Part shown: piece after piece, positions 17,450-25,678 of the stretch
Layout of the letters: every line of letters starts with the position of its first letter
How positions within the stretch are numbered: the first letter of the stretch is position 1
Assembly (NCBI RefSeq): GCF_001885735.1
Contig: NZ_JXKG01000003.1
Coordinates: 35,865-99,864 of the forward strand
Reading direction: 5' to 3'
Source of the DNA: Enterococcus canintestini
GTDB taxonomy: Bacteria > Bacillota > Bacilli > Lactobacillales > Enterococcaceae
DNA: 64,000 nt
Made by a program: the position numbers and the translations under genes
Notes under the pieces: generated by a model
Seen by the model: the letters and a program-made list of their open reading frames with translations, nothing else
Told to the model about the DNA's origin: nothing
Database searches by the model: none

Positions 17450-18472
17450 ATGAAAAAAATTGGTTTTTTGAGTTTTGGTCATTGGATGGATCGCGGTTCA
17501 TTGGTTAAGACCGCAAGTGATGCCTATTTGCAATCAATTGAATTAGCAGTTGAAGCAGAAAAAATTGGCGTTGACGGTGCTTATTTCCGTGTCCACCATT
17601 TTGCCCCTCAAATTGGTTCACCATTTCCACTTCTTTCTGCAATTGGTGCAAAAACAAGTAAGATTGAAGTTGGAACAGGCCTAATTGATATGCGTTATGA
17701 AAATCCATACATGATGGCTGAAAATGCAAGTTTAACGGATATTATTACCCAAGGTCGTGTGCAACTTGGGGTGGGCCGTGGTTCACCTGAACAAGTTTTA
17801 GATGGCTGGAAATACTTTGGTTATGATTACAGCGAAGAAGAAGTTAAAGAAGTTACTCGGGAACGTACATTGGAATTTTTGGATTTATTAGAAGGCAAGT
17901 ATTTTGCAGAACCAAATCCACAACCAATGTTCCCTCAAGGCCCTGGTAAATTACGACTTGAACCTTACGCTGAAGGATTACGTCAACGGATTTGGTGGGG
18001 TGCAGGTTCTAAAGAAACTGCTATTTGGGCAGCTAAACATGGTATGAATTTACAATCATCCACTTTAGTAAACTATGAAAGTAATGAACCTTTCCATGTG
18101 CAACAAGCAAATCAATTACGGGCCTTTAAACAAGCCTGGAAAGAAGCTGGGCACGACTTTGAACCACGAACATTAGTTACACGCTCAATTCAACCCATCA
18201 CAACTGATTTAGATCGCCAATTATTTGGTCAAGATGGGCAACCACAACAAGATTCGGTCGGTTATTTAGCTTATCACCGCAATCCAACCATTTTTGGTCG
18301 TACATTTGCAGGCGAACCAGATAAATTAGTCAAAGAATTGGCAGAAGACGAAGCAATTAAAGAAGCCGATACGGTTTTAATCACCATTCCAAATACTTTG
18401 GGTGTTGAATACAACATGCACATTTTAGAAACAATCATGAAAGATGTTGCACCAGAACTAGGCTGGCGTTAA
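17450..18472 (+). CDS. LLM-class flavin-dependent oxidoreductase (bacterial luciferase-like)
   Basis: This 340-aa cytosolic protein has the luciferase-like monooxygenase pattern: an N-terminal beta strand GFLSFGHWMDRG, EKIGVDGAYFRVHHFAPQIG (the usual E..G.....EHH position), ALSxIEVGTGL and GRVQLGVGRGSPEQVLDG for FMN phosphate binding. The length is typical for the family. These enzymes use FMNH2 or F420; in Firmicutes FMN is expected. The substrate is unknown. The start has a strong AAAGGAGG site. The gene is alone, with an operator-like palindrome upstream and a hairpin downstream. Confidence 0.88.
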   Translation: MKKIGFLSFGHWMDRGSLVKTASDAYLQSIELAVEAEKIGVDGAYFRVHHFAPQIGSPFPLLSAIGAKTSKIEVGTGLIDMRYENPYMMAENASLTDIITQGRVQLGVGRGSPEQVLDGWKYFGYDYSEEEVKEVTRERTLEFLDLLEGKYFAEPNPQPMFPQGPGKLRLEPYAEGLRQRIWWGAGSKETAIWAAKHGMNLQSSTLVNYESNEPFHVQQANQLRAFKQAWKEAGHDFEPRTLVTRSIQPITTDLDRQLFGQDGQPQQDSVGYLAYHRNPTIFGRTFAGEPDKLVKELAEDEAIKEADTVLITIPNTLGVEYNMHILETIMKDVAPELGWR

Positions 18473-18492
18473 TCAGTTTTTAGTTTAGGCAC

Positions 18493-18563
18493 AAAAAAAG
18501 CGTCACATACATTATCGAAAAGTAAAGACACTCACTTTTCTTGTTGTATGACGACGCTTTTTA
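18493..18563 (+). terminator. Rho-independent terminator
   Basis: Stem AAAAAGCGTC/GACGCTTTTT with a partly paired inner region (CATACA/TTGTATG) follows the oxidoreductase stop codon by about 20 nt and ends in TTTTT. Confidence 0.8.
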
Positions 18564-18810
18564 CTATTTAATTATCCTTTAGTAGTAGCCTGTCTTTTAT
18601 CAAAACATGATATTTTTCAGGATTTTCTTGGCAATTGCGCACATCCTTTTCTATTGTACTTCCTCTTAGCTGATGATGACTTACGAAAATCCTACTAAAG
18701 AAAATCGTGATAGGCACTGATTTTCTCATCTGTCATTATCACTTATCGCCACTAAATCTATCTTTTCTGATCTGAAAGGCTTTAATAATTTAAAATTATT
18801 GTGCTGAAAG
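18564..18810. other. Intergenic region with weak inverted repeat, no gene seen
   Basis: There is no coding sequence. AGGATTTTC (18619-18627) and GAAAATCCT (18685-18693) are perfectly complementary across 57 nt, with a looser match beyond them. This could fold as RNA, but there is no promoter or terminator evidence for a small RNA. AATAATTTAAAATTATT lies near 18781. Confidence 0.3.
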
Positions 18811-19116
18811 TTAGCCTTCAGCGACAACTGCCCCTTGCCATTCCATCATACCACCCAAGATATTCGTAGCCTGGTAGCCTTTAGCTGTTAAAAATTCCCG
18901 CGCCAGCTCAGATCGTCTGCCAGAGTGACAAATCACATAATAATGAGTATCTTTAGCCAGTTCTATAAAACGCGTTTCCAATTGACTTAAAGGGATATTT
19001 TTTGCATTGGGAATGTGTCCTGCAATAAATTCCTCGGGTTCTCTCACATCAATTATAGCTACATCTTCTGTTTGGATTAGTTTATTAAAATCATCATTTG
19101 AAATTGTTTTTTCCAT
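18811..19116 (-). CDS. Single-domain rhodanese-like sulfurtransferase
   Basis: This 101-aa protein covers one complete rhodanese fold: IIDVREPEEFIAGHIPNAKNIP then the active-site loop YYVICHSGRRSELA, with the catalytic Cys present and a CxxGxRS loop typical of thiosulfate or polysulfide sulfurtransferases. It is cytosolic. It has a good AAAAGGAG site 7 nt from the ATG. It is a lone gene, with a palindrome (19143-19160) in its upstream region. Confidence 0.92.
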   Translation of the reverse strand: MEKTISNDDFNKLIQTEDVAIIDVREPEEFIAGHIPNAKNIPLSQLETRFIELAKDTHYYVICHSGRRSELAREFLTAKGYQATNILGGMMEWQGAVVAEG

Positions 19117-19142
19117 CGGTCTACTCCTTTTACCTTTTCTGT

Positions 19143-19160
19143 TTCACTAAGTCTAGTGAA
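19143..19160. promoter_or_regulatory. Perfect palindrome upstream of rhodanese gene
   Basis: TTCACTA-AGTC-TAGTGAA (7-bp arms, 4-bp centre) lies 27 bp upstream of the rhodanese start. The size and position suit a dimeric repressor site; this is not proven. Confidence 0.4.
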
Positions 19161-19214
19161 CGATGGCAAGCAGTCTTTGTCAAACATAATGCCCTTTACT
19201 CTTTAAAGCAGTGT

Positions 19215-19280
19215 AATAATTTAGCATACGCTATAAACGCAACAAAAAACTAAATCTACTCAATATTATGCTAAATTATT
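19215..19280. repeat. 14-bp inverted repeat with 38-bp loop
   Basis: AATAATTTAGCATA (19215-19228) is the exact complement of TATGCTAAATTATT (19267-19280). It lies between the divergent rhodanese gene and the small gene at 19367. It could be a long hairpin in a leader RNA, or two half sites for a looping regulator. Confidence 0.6.
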
Positions 19281-19366
19281 TTAAATTTTGAGTTTCACAA
19301 GGCGAATTATTCGATTATTTTTTCTAAATAAGGTATTCTACCTAAAAAATAAAGGATTGTTGCATC

Positions 19367-19552
19367 ATGACAAAAACAAATATTACGCAAACTTACCAAG
19401 CAAAAATAATCGGTTTAGAAGGTATTCACGATATTATTTTAGTCAAAGAATATCAAAATGTGGCGATTGTCGAATGTTTAGATACCAATGAATTAGCTGT
19501 CGCCAAGCGTTGTGATATTATTTCATGTGACACAGAGGAGCTAAAAGAATAA
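19367..19552 (+). CDS. Small hypothetical protein (61 aa)
   Basis: Not recognised. It is a short soluble polypeptide with alternating hydrophobic strands (AKIIGLEGIHDIILVKEY, NVAIVECLD) and an acidic end, compatible with a small beta-rich fold. A weak AAAGGA site lies about 10 nt before the ATG. The next gene starts 69 nt later in the same direction, so the two may be co-transcribed. It is supported by codon pattern and position only. Confidence 0.5.
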   Translation: MTKTNITQTYQAKIIGLEGIHDIILVKEYQNVAIVECLDTNELAVAKRCDIISCDTEELKE

Positions 19553-19621
19553 TAACGCCCTACAATCGTTTTATTCGTTCCACTATGTAAAAAGTGTTAC
19601 CCTTAATATGAGGTGATAGCA

Positions 19622-20530
19622 ATGCATTACGCTATTTTTTATAATCCCACGGCTGGACGTGGCAATAACGAAGATACAGCGAAAAAAATCGCGACTAAAT
19701 TAAAAGCCGCCGGTCATACTTCTGAGCCCTTAACAGCGCCTAATCCCAAAAAAGCGGTCGAAAAAATCTGCCAAGCTGTCACAGAATATGACGGTCTCAT
19801 TTCCATTGGTGGCGATGGTACGCTTAATTTGGTGGCAACCGCATTTTTACAAGCAAAAAAAACAATCCCATTAGGAATTATCCCGGGAGGCACAATCAAT
19901 AATTTTGCCAAACGGTGGCAAATTCCCCATGATTTAGATGCCGCTGTGAATTTAATTTTAGACCAACATTTAAAACAAGTGGGGATCGGCGCTTGCCAAG
20001 ATCGGCAAAAAGCCATTGTCAGTTCCTTGACATTTGGATCGTTAGCAGATATTTCCAACCAAGTTCGGCAAAGTGAAAAACGAAAATTTGGTTTATTAAT
20101 TTATCCTTTAAAAGGCATTAAACAAATTAGTCAAAAAGCTTCTTACAAAGTGCAGGTTCAAACAGAAGATTTCAACGAAAAAATTAAGGTCTGGATTTTC
20201 TTATTAACGACTACGCACTTGGTAGGTGGGATTGATTATGTTCCTTCTAGTCCCCATGCTTTTCACGTTAGTATTTTGCACAATATGCGGCTGGGCAAAT
20301 TATTTCAATTACTCTTTTTTGTTCTAACTGGTAATTTACGGCAGAAAAAGGCCCATACGCTGACTTATTTAAAACCTAAAAAAATTAAGTTGACACCTTT
20401 AGAAAAAAAACAAATTTACAGTCGAATTGACGGTGATAAGGGACCTGTTTTACCTTTAACCATTGAATTTTTAGATGGTTTTTTACCGATATACGCAAAA
20501 AAGACACAAGATGACACCTCGAGTAAATAA
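19622..20530 (+). CDS. Diacylglycerol/lipid kinase family protein (YegS/DagK-like)
   Basis: This 302-aa protein starts with the strand-loop FYNPTAGRGNN and has the family's GGDGTLN motif (ISIGGDGTLNLVA, about residues 64-76) and GIIPGGTINNFAKRW. These are the nucleotide-binding motifs of DAGK-catalytic proteins. It would phosphorylate diacylglycerol or a related lipid at the membrane face, recycling lipid left from lipoteichoic acid synthesis. The ATG at 19622 has GAGG 8 nt upstream; a GTG at 19613 overlaps that site. A terminator follows. Confidence 0.9.
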   Translation: MHYAIFYNPTAGRGNNEDTAKKIATKLKAAGHTSEPLTAPNPKKAVEKICQAVTEYDGLISIGGDGTLNLVATAFLQAKKTIPLGIIPGGTINNFAKRWQIPHDLDAAVNLILDQHLKQVGIGACQDRQKAIVSSLTFGSLADISNQVRQSEKRKFGLLIYPLKGIKQISQKASYKVQVQTEDFNEKIKVWIFLLTTTHLVGGIDYVPSSPHAFHVSILHNMRLGKLFQLLFFVLTGNLRQKKAHTLTYLKPKKIKLTPLEKKQIYSRIDGDKGPVLPLTIEFLDGFLPIYAKKTQDDTSSK

Positions 20531-20621
20531 GGACGAAAAGCACAACGAACTGCTTAAGTTTGCGGCAAGAAGACGGAGCCTATCGACTTTATTTCTTGTG
20601 CAATATAATCTTAGCAAACAT

Positions 20622-20671
20622 AAAAACACGAATTCCACTTCTCTTAAAAAAAGCGGAACTCGTGTTTTTTT
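20622..20671. terminator. Bidirectional terminator
   Basis: Stem AAAACACGAATTCC/GGAACTCGTGTTTT (one mismatch) with T-run, between the convergent lipid kinase and aldehyde dehydrogenase genes. Confidence 0.85.
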
Positions 20672-20687
20672 ATCTAGACTGACTTAA

Positions 20688-22151
20688 TTATTCAATGTGC
20701 ATGTAAATATTTTTTGTTTGGGAATAAGCGTCTAAAATAGTTTTATACGTTTCGCGTCCAATACCCGATTTTTTATATCCGCCAAACGGTGTTCCAGCTG
20801 GTAATTCGCCATAAGTGTTGACCCACATAGTACCTGTACGAACCGCTCGAGCAACCCGAAATGCCTTATTAATATTTTCTGTAAAGACACCGCCAGCTAA
20901 ACCGTAATCTGAATCATTGGCAATTTCAATTGCTTCTTTTTCATCTTCAAATTTAATTACGACAATAACTGGACCAAAAATTTCTTCTTGAGCCACGCGC
21001 ATATCATTTTTAACATCGGCTAAGATAGTTGGTTTGACAAAGGCCCCTTTTGATAGTGGGCCATCTGTATAGCGTTCGCCACCAACAATCACTTTCGCCC
21101 CTTCTTCTTTCCCAATTTTAATATAGTCTAAAATAGTTTCAACTTGTCCTTCATTAATTTGAGAACCCATGACTGTATCTTCTTCCCACGGTAGACCAAC
21201 GTTCACTGTTTTAAAACTTTCAGCTAATTTTTCAACAAACTCATCGTAAATATCAGCTTGTACTAATAACCGGCTTCCCGCTGAACAAACTTGTCCTTGA
21301 TTGGTTAAAATGCCATTTTTAGCAAATTCTAAGGCACGCTCTTGGTTGGCGTCACTGAAAATAATGTGCGCTGATTTACCACCCAATTCTAGTGTTGCTG
21401 GAATTAAATTCTTGGCAGCACCTTCAGCTACTTTATAGCCCACTTCTGTTGAGCCAGTAAAAGCAATTTTAGCAAAACCTGGATGGGTTAACATATAATT
21501 TCCAGATTCAGATCCTTTACCAGTAACAACATTCAATACGCCTTTTGGTAAAAGTGGTCCAATTAGTTTGGTAGCTTCTAATAAACTAAGCGGAGTAGAA
21601 GACGAAGGATGAATCACAATCGTATTACCCGCGGCTAAAGCTGGAGCAATTTTCCACGCTGCCATCAGCAAAGGAAAATTCCACGGAACAATTTGTCCTA
21701 CAACACCAATTGGTTCTTTTAAAACCATCGTCAAGGTATGTTCATCTAACTCTTTAATCGTTCCTTCTTCTGAACGTACCAAGGCCGCAAAATAACGAAA
21801 ATGATCGATCACTAAAGGAATATCGGCATTTTTTGTTTCACGTAAGGGCTTGCCGTTATCATACGTTTCAACCCACGCTAATTTTTCAGCATTCTCTTCT
21901 AAAACATCGGCAATGTCTAAAAGAATTTGGCTGCGTTCTTCAACGCCAGTTTTACTCCACTCAGGAAAAGCAGCACTAGCAGCGGCTACCGCTTGGTCCA
22001 CATCTTCTTCTTCAGCACTAATAAAAGTTGCTAAGGTTGTTCCATCACTTGGATTTTTAGAAGTTAATGTTTCGCCTTTAACCCCTTTGGTCCATTCACC
22101 ATTAATGTACATCAAGTATTTTTCGTCTAGCAATTCTGCAGGTTTCTTCAT
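20688..22151 (-). CDS. NAD(P)-dependent aldehyde dehydrogenase
   Basis: This 487-aa cytosolic enzyme has all family hallmarks: the N-site VPWNFPLLMAAWKIAPALA, the nucleotide-binding FTGSTEVGYKV, the catalytic-base region ATLELGGKSAHII, the catalytic Cys in NQGQVCSAGSRL and the C-terminal PFGGYKKSGIGRE. It oxidises an aldehyde to an acid; the closest generic types are betaine/lactaldehyde/acetaldehyde dehydrogenases, but the substrate cannot be assigned. The start at 22151 follows GAGGAGG by 6 nt. It is divergent from the rnf-like genes. Confidence 0.93.
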   Translation of the reverse strand: MKKPAELLDEKYLMYINGEWTKGVKGETLTSKNPSDGTTLATFISAEEEDVDQAVAAASAAFPEWSKTGVEERSQILLDIADVLEENAEKLAWVETYDNGKPLRETKNADIPLVIDHFRYFAALVRSEEGTIKELDEHTLTMVLKEPIGVVGQIVPWNFPLLMAAWKIAPALAAGNTIVIHPSSSTPLSLLEATKLIGPLLPKGVLNVVTGKGSESGNYMLTHPGFAKIAFTGSTEVGYKVAEGAAKNLIPATLELGGKSAHIIFSDANQERALEFAKNGILTNQGQVCSAGSRLLVQADIYDEFVEKLAESFKTVNVGLPWEEDTVMGSQINEGQVETILDYIKIGKEEGAKVIVGGERYTDGPLSKGAFVKPTILADVKNDMRVAQEEIFGPVIVVIKFEDEKEAIEIANDSDYGLAGGVFTENINKAFRVARAVRTGTMWVNTYGELPAGTPFGGYKKSGIGRETYKTILDAYSQTKNIYMHIE

Positions 22152-22217
22152 CGAATTCCTCCTCATTTAATTGTTGTCGAAAAGTTACATTAAAACTTTG
22201 TTACATCTGTTAACTCC

Positions 22218-22247
22218 AGTATAAAGAAAAAAGATTGTTATCTTCAA
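22218..22247 (-). promoter_or_regulatory. Candidate sigma-A promoter of aldehyde dehydrogenase
   Basis: Minus strand: TTGAAG (22247-22242), an 18-bp spacer, then TATACT (22223-22218). GTTACAT is repeated twice between it and the start codon (about 22169-22206). Confidence 0.5.
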
Positions 22248-22396
22248 ACGTTATGTATCCGCTTTCTTTTTTAGCGTGGTATTCTTCTAATAATTTAAGT
22301 CCTGATCGTGGATTAACGTTCATTTTTCAAATTATTAAATTTTTATTAAGGGGATCTTCGAATCGTTAAAACTTGTCCTCCTTTCCCATATTTCTT

Positions 22397-22414
22397 TTGT
22401 GATTTTTTTCATTA
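22397..22414 (+). promoter_or_regulatory. Possible Rex-like site upstream of rnf-like operon
   Basis: TTGTGA-TTTTTT-TCATTA matches the left half of the known Rex operator form TTGTGA-N6-TCACAA exactly, and the right half in 3 to 4 of 6 positions. It lies about 45 bp before the rnfC-like start, in the promoter zone. It would fit NADH/NAD control of a redox complex. The match is weak. Confidence 0.3.
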
Positions 22415-22459
22415 TGTTACGATAAAAATATAAACCGTTTGCAAAGGAGGGACAAAAAA

Positions 22460-23785
22460 ATGCAAATACAACGATTTTCCGGCGGCTTCTTTTTTGATGA
22501 CAGTAGCAATCGTTTAAAAGAATTGTTCAAAGTAAATCAAACAGAAGTTGTGCGTTTTGAACCTGAGTTTGTTGCTATTCCTTTTGATCAGCACATTGGC
22601 GCTCCCAATAAACTGGTGGTAGCAATAGGCGATCAAGTCCAAAAAGGCCAAATTATTGCTAAAAGTAGCGCCGATATTAGTGGTCATGTTCACTCTTCAA
22701 TTACTGGAACAGTGGTGGAGGTATGTGAAGTTCCTGCGCTGGGTGAGAATACTCAGACGGCCGCAATCATAAGACGTAATCAAAGCAAAGATCATACCGA
22801 AAGTTTAATTGACGCAAATTTTTCTTATGAAAAAACCGTGCGGGCAGCAGGAATTGTCGGCTTGGGCGGTGCCACTTTTCCCACCCACGTTAAATTAAAT
22901 CCCGCCGATCATATTGATGTTCAAACAATTATTCTAAACGGAGCTGAATGTGAGCCGTTTATTGCCTCTGATGATTTTTTAATGCAAAAAGAAAGCCGCA
23001 AAATTTTACGGGGTGGCGAAATCGCACGGGAGATTTTAGAAGCTAAAGAAATTTTAGTTGGCATTGAAAAAGACAAGCCAAAAGCCATTGCTGCGATGGA
23101 AAAAGCCGCAAACAAAGTTAAAAATTGTCGAATTGTCCCTTTACCAGTGAAATATCCCCAAGGTGGTGAAGGACAGCTTTTAGAAACCTTAATTGCCGCT
23201 GAATCTCCGCTTGATGGTCGTTCAGTGGAAACAGGTGCTTTTACGATTAATGTTGCAACGGCTTTTGCGATTGCCGAAAGTGTGGATGAACGCAAATCAT
23301 TGACGCACCGCTATGTGACAATTACAGGAGATGTGAAAAAGCCACAAGTTATTTATTTTCCTTTAGGCACTAGAGTCAAAGACTTAATTGACGCTTGTGA
23401 TGGATTTTACGGTACACCTTCTCGTATTATTCACGGCGGGCCGATGATGGGAAAAACGATTACGGATTTAGATTTTCCCTTAACTAAAGGCAGTAATGCC
23501 ATTATCGTGTTTAATGAAGAACACGACGGCAAAGTAACGGAATCTCCTTGTATTCGCTGTAATCGCTGTGTTGAAGTTTGTCCGGTTCGTTTGGAACCGC
23601 AAAATATTGATCTGGCTTATCGCAACGATGACCTATTCACTTGTGATCAGCTGCTGGCAACGGCCTGTATTAATTGTGGCTGTTGTACCTATGTCTGTCC
23701 GGCCCGCCGTAATTTAGCAGCTAATATCACGAAAGCAGGCGCCGCTATTAAAAATGAGAAGGAGGCGTTAGAAGATGCAAAATAG
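22460..23785 (+). CDS. rnfC: RnfC-like electron transport complex subunit
   Basis: This 441-aa protein begins with the barrel-sandwich domain (FSGGFFFDDSSNRLK..., HIGAPNKLVVAIGDQVQKGQ), then the NADH/FMN-binding SLBB-type region (AAGIVGLGGATFPTHVKL, NGAECEPFIASDD). Two ferredoxin motifs sit near the C-terminus: CIRCNRCVEVCPVRLEP and CINCGCCTYVCPARRN, eight Cys for two [4Fe-4S] clusters. In Rnf complexes it is the peripheral cytosolic subunit that exchanges electrons with NAD. The start follows AAAGGAGGG; longer in-frame starts overlap that site. It overlaps the rnfD-like gene by 11 nt. Confidence 0.93.
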   Translation: MQIQRFSGGFFFDDSSNRLKELFKVNQTEVVRFEPEFVAIPFDQHIGAPNKLVVAIGDQVQKGQIIAKSSADISGHVHSSITGTVVEVCEVPALGENTQTAAIIRRNQSKDHTESLIDANFSYEKTVRAAGIVGLGGATFPTHVKLNPADHIDVQTIILNGAECEPFIASDDFLMQKESRKILRGGEIAREILEAKEILVGIEKDKPKAIAAMEKAANKVKNCRIVPLPVKYPQGGEGQLLETLIAAESPLDGRSVETGAFTINVATAFAIAESVDERKSLTHRYVTITGDVKKPQVIYFPLGTRVKDLIDACDGFYGTPSRIIHGGPMMGKTITDLDFPLTKGSNAIIVFNEEHDGKVTESPCIRCNRCVEVCPVRLEPQNIDLAYRNDDLFTCDQLLATACINCGCCTYVCPARRNLAANITKAGAAIKNEKEALEDAK

Positions 23786-24773
23786 TAATCTGTTAAAAAC
23801 AGCCGACTCGCCCCATTTATTAGGAGATACGACTACTCGTAGTATTATGAAATGGGTCTTAATTACGCTATTGCCAATAATATTGGTAGCTGGTTACTTG
23901 TTTGGCTGGCGCATCTATCTGCTCTTTTTAATCGCGATCATCACCGCTCAGTTAGCTGAAATTATTTGGTTTAAATGCTTAAAAAAAGAATTAACTTGGG
24001 ATTTAAGTGCGATTGTTACTGCGGTGTTAATGACCATGAACCTCCCTCCTTCTGCACCTTGGTATTTTCCTGTCATTGGCGCTATTTTTGCCATTATTGT
24101 CGTAAAAGAATTTTTTGGCGGGCTAGGCTATAATTTTTTAAATCCCGCATTAGGCGGAAGAGCATTATTAGTCGGTTTATTTTTCCAAGATATGTTTAAA
24201 ATCAGTTGGCCAGCACCCCCTTTTGCAAGTATTGCCCCAGATGTTGTCACCAAAGCTACGCCACTGGCCCAAATGAAAACAGAAACCTTAAGTCAGAGCG
24301 AATTGTGGCAGACATTTATCGGTTTTACTGGTGGCCGAATTGGAGAAACGAGCAGTCTTTTGATTTTAATTGCCTTCTTTGTTTTATGGCGCAGAAAAAT
24401 TATTAGTTTGCATATTCCCTTAATCATTTTAACCACAGTAGGTATTGGTGCTTGGATTTTCGCTGGTGACGGTACTTTTGCCCCTTGGCAAACGGTAGTT
24501 GGTCATTTATTAAGTGGCGGCTTATTATTAGGAGCGGTTTTTATGGCGACTGATTATGCTTCAAGCCCCTCCACTAAAGCAGGAGAAATATTCTATGCGC
24601 TTAGCATTGGCTGTTTAATTGTTGTCTTTCGTTTTTTTGGCCCAACTCAAGAAGGAGTCAGTTATGCCATTTTAACCATGAACTGTGCTACCCCTTTTAT
24701 TGATCGTGTTTTACGGCGCCGCGTTCTAGGTGAAAAAAAGACACTGCCCTTTGATTTGAAATTCAGGAGATAG
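23775..24773 (+). CDS. rnfD: RnfD-like membrane subunit
   Basis: This 332-aa protein has about nine TM segments. It matches the RnfD/NqrB pattern: HLLGDTTTRSIMKWVLITLLP, the fold motif GGLGYNFLNPALGGRALL, and VTKATPLAQMK, where the second Thr is the expected covalent FMN attachment site for ApbE. The usual Gly in GAT is Lys here. It has a strong AAGGAGG site inside the end of rnfC. The start of the rnfA-like gene is 12 nt further. No ApbE gene is in the window. Confidence 0.9.
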   Translation: MQNSNLLKTADSPHLLGDTTTRSIMKWVLITLLPIILVAGYLFGWRIYLLFLIAIITAQLAEIIWFKCLKKELTWDLSAIVTAVLMTMNLPPSAPWYFPVIGAIFAIIVVKEFFGGLGYNFLNPALGGRALLVGLFFQDMFKISWPAPPFASIAPDVVTKATPLAQMKTETLSQSELWQTFIGFTGGRIGETSSLLILIAFFVLWRRKIISLHIPLIILTTVGIGAWIFAGDGTFAPWQTVVGHLLSGGLLLGAVFMATDYASSPSTKAGEIFYALSIGCLIVVFRFFGPTQEGVSYAILTMNCATPFIDRVLRRRVLGEKKTLPFDLKFRR

Positions 24774-24785
24774 GAGGAAAAACAG

Positions 24786-25361
24786 ATGAATTTAACGATG
24801 CGTTTAGTATGTTTTTTCACCATTTTACTCTTGCAAAGCGTAATCACACACATGCCAGTAAAAATTGGTCAAACAAAAACAACCCCCTTTTCAAGTCAAG
24901 TTCAATTAACTTGCCTAATTACTAGCGCCGCTTTAGGTGGTACAGCTTTATTTTGGGGAATTGAGCAGATTTTTGGAAACATTGGTGGTAACAAAGTCGT
25001 GCTGCTTCCATTTTTAGTCGGTTTGATGAGTTTTGTAGTGTCTTTTTCAGTCCTTCTTTTAGTCAAAAAAAGGTTAGCGTGCGCCTTACAATCTTGTTTA
25101 TTACTAATGCCAATGCTATTAAATTTGGCCCTTGTTCCAGGACTTTTAGCAGACAGTAAAGCTGAATTTTGGTACACCTATCTCTTTAGCTTGCTTTTCT
25201 TTTTTGTCGTCAGTTTATTTTCTGCCGGTATTTTAGAACGATTAAAAATCGCCCCGATTCCACCACTCTTACAGGGATTTCCGATCCAATTAACCGTCTT
25301 AATGCTGATATTTTTGAGTTTATCCTTTTTCAAAGGTGTTTTCTTTGACGAATTATTTTAA
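24786..25361 (+). CDS. RnfA/RnfE-like membrane subunit lacking the Fe-S cysteines
   Basis: This 191-aa protein has six probable TM segments, and its C-terminal part (ILERLKIAPIPPLLQGFPIQ, then a hydrophobic segment and FFKGVF) aligns with the conserved end of RnfA/NqrE. In that family each half carries a Cys (the LGLCP-like and TTNCA-like sites) that ligates an intramembrane [2Fe-2S] cluster. Here the first site reads SVITHMPVKIG and the second MLLNLALVPG, both without Cys. So it is a degenerate or re-purposed subunit. It is the last gene of a three-gene operon, with a hairpin 150 nt downstream. Confidence 0.75.
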   Translation: MNLTMRLVCFFTILLLQSVITHMPVKIGQTKTTPFSSQVQLTCLITSAALGGTALFWGIEQIFGNIGGNKVVLLPFLVGLMSFVVSFSVLLLVKKRLACALQSCLLLMPMLLNLALVPGLLADSKAEFWYTYLFSLLFFFVVSLFSAGILERLKIAPIPPLLQGFPIQLTVLMLIFLSLSFFKGVFFDELF

Positions 25362-25507
25362 AGAGATTTTTCAAACTGACCCAAAGAGTTATTGGCTATG
25401 ATGGACCGCACGAAAAAGTTTTCCAAACTCGTCTAGTTCTCAAGCAAAAAGATGGAAGCTGTGGTCTAACGGCTTATTTCTAAAATCCTATAATTCCTTT
25501 ACCTAAC

Positions 25508-25556
25508 AAAAAAGAAGAAGATGTGACAAAAGTCTTGTTACATCTCCTTTTTTTCG
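25508..25556. terminator. Terminator of rnf-like operon, part of dispersed palindrome family
   Basis: AGATGTGACAAAAGTCTTGTTACATCT hairpin followed by CCTTTTTTTT on the plus strand. With the adjacent palindrome it matches elements at 36486-36575 and 55561-55626 when reverse complemented. Confidence 0.75.
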
Positions 25557-25563
25557 AATAAAC

Positions 25564-25592
25564 GGTGTGACAGAAGCAGCTTCTGTCACACC
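25564..25592. repeat. 29-bp near-perfect palindrome, dispersed family member
   Basis: GGTGTGACAGAAGC-A-GCTTCTGTCACACC is a 14-bp perfect inverted repeat with a single central base. In reverse complement, the run from this palindrome through GTTTATTCGAAAA to AGGAGATGTAACAAGAC is clearly related to the element downstream of the second GNAT gene (36486-36575). Confidence 0.8.
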
Positions 25593-25604
25593 CTCAATAT
25601 AATC

Positions 25605-25652
25605 CAAAAAAATTAGAGGGAAGAATCAGTCGTCACTGACTCTTCCCTCTAA
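25605..25652 (-). terminator. Rho-independent terminator of chromate transporter genes
   Basis: Stem AGAGGGAAGA/TCTTCCCTCT with an inner GTCA/TGAC; on the minus strand it is followed by AATTTTTTT. Confidence 0.85.
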
Positions 25653-25678
25653 TCTTAGTATGTTTCTTTTAGCGATGC

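Noticed and set aside
18598-18760. Possible small RNA between oxidoreductase and rhodanese genes
   Set aside because: Only a 9-bp complementarity supports it; no promoter and no own terminator could be identified.
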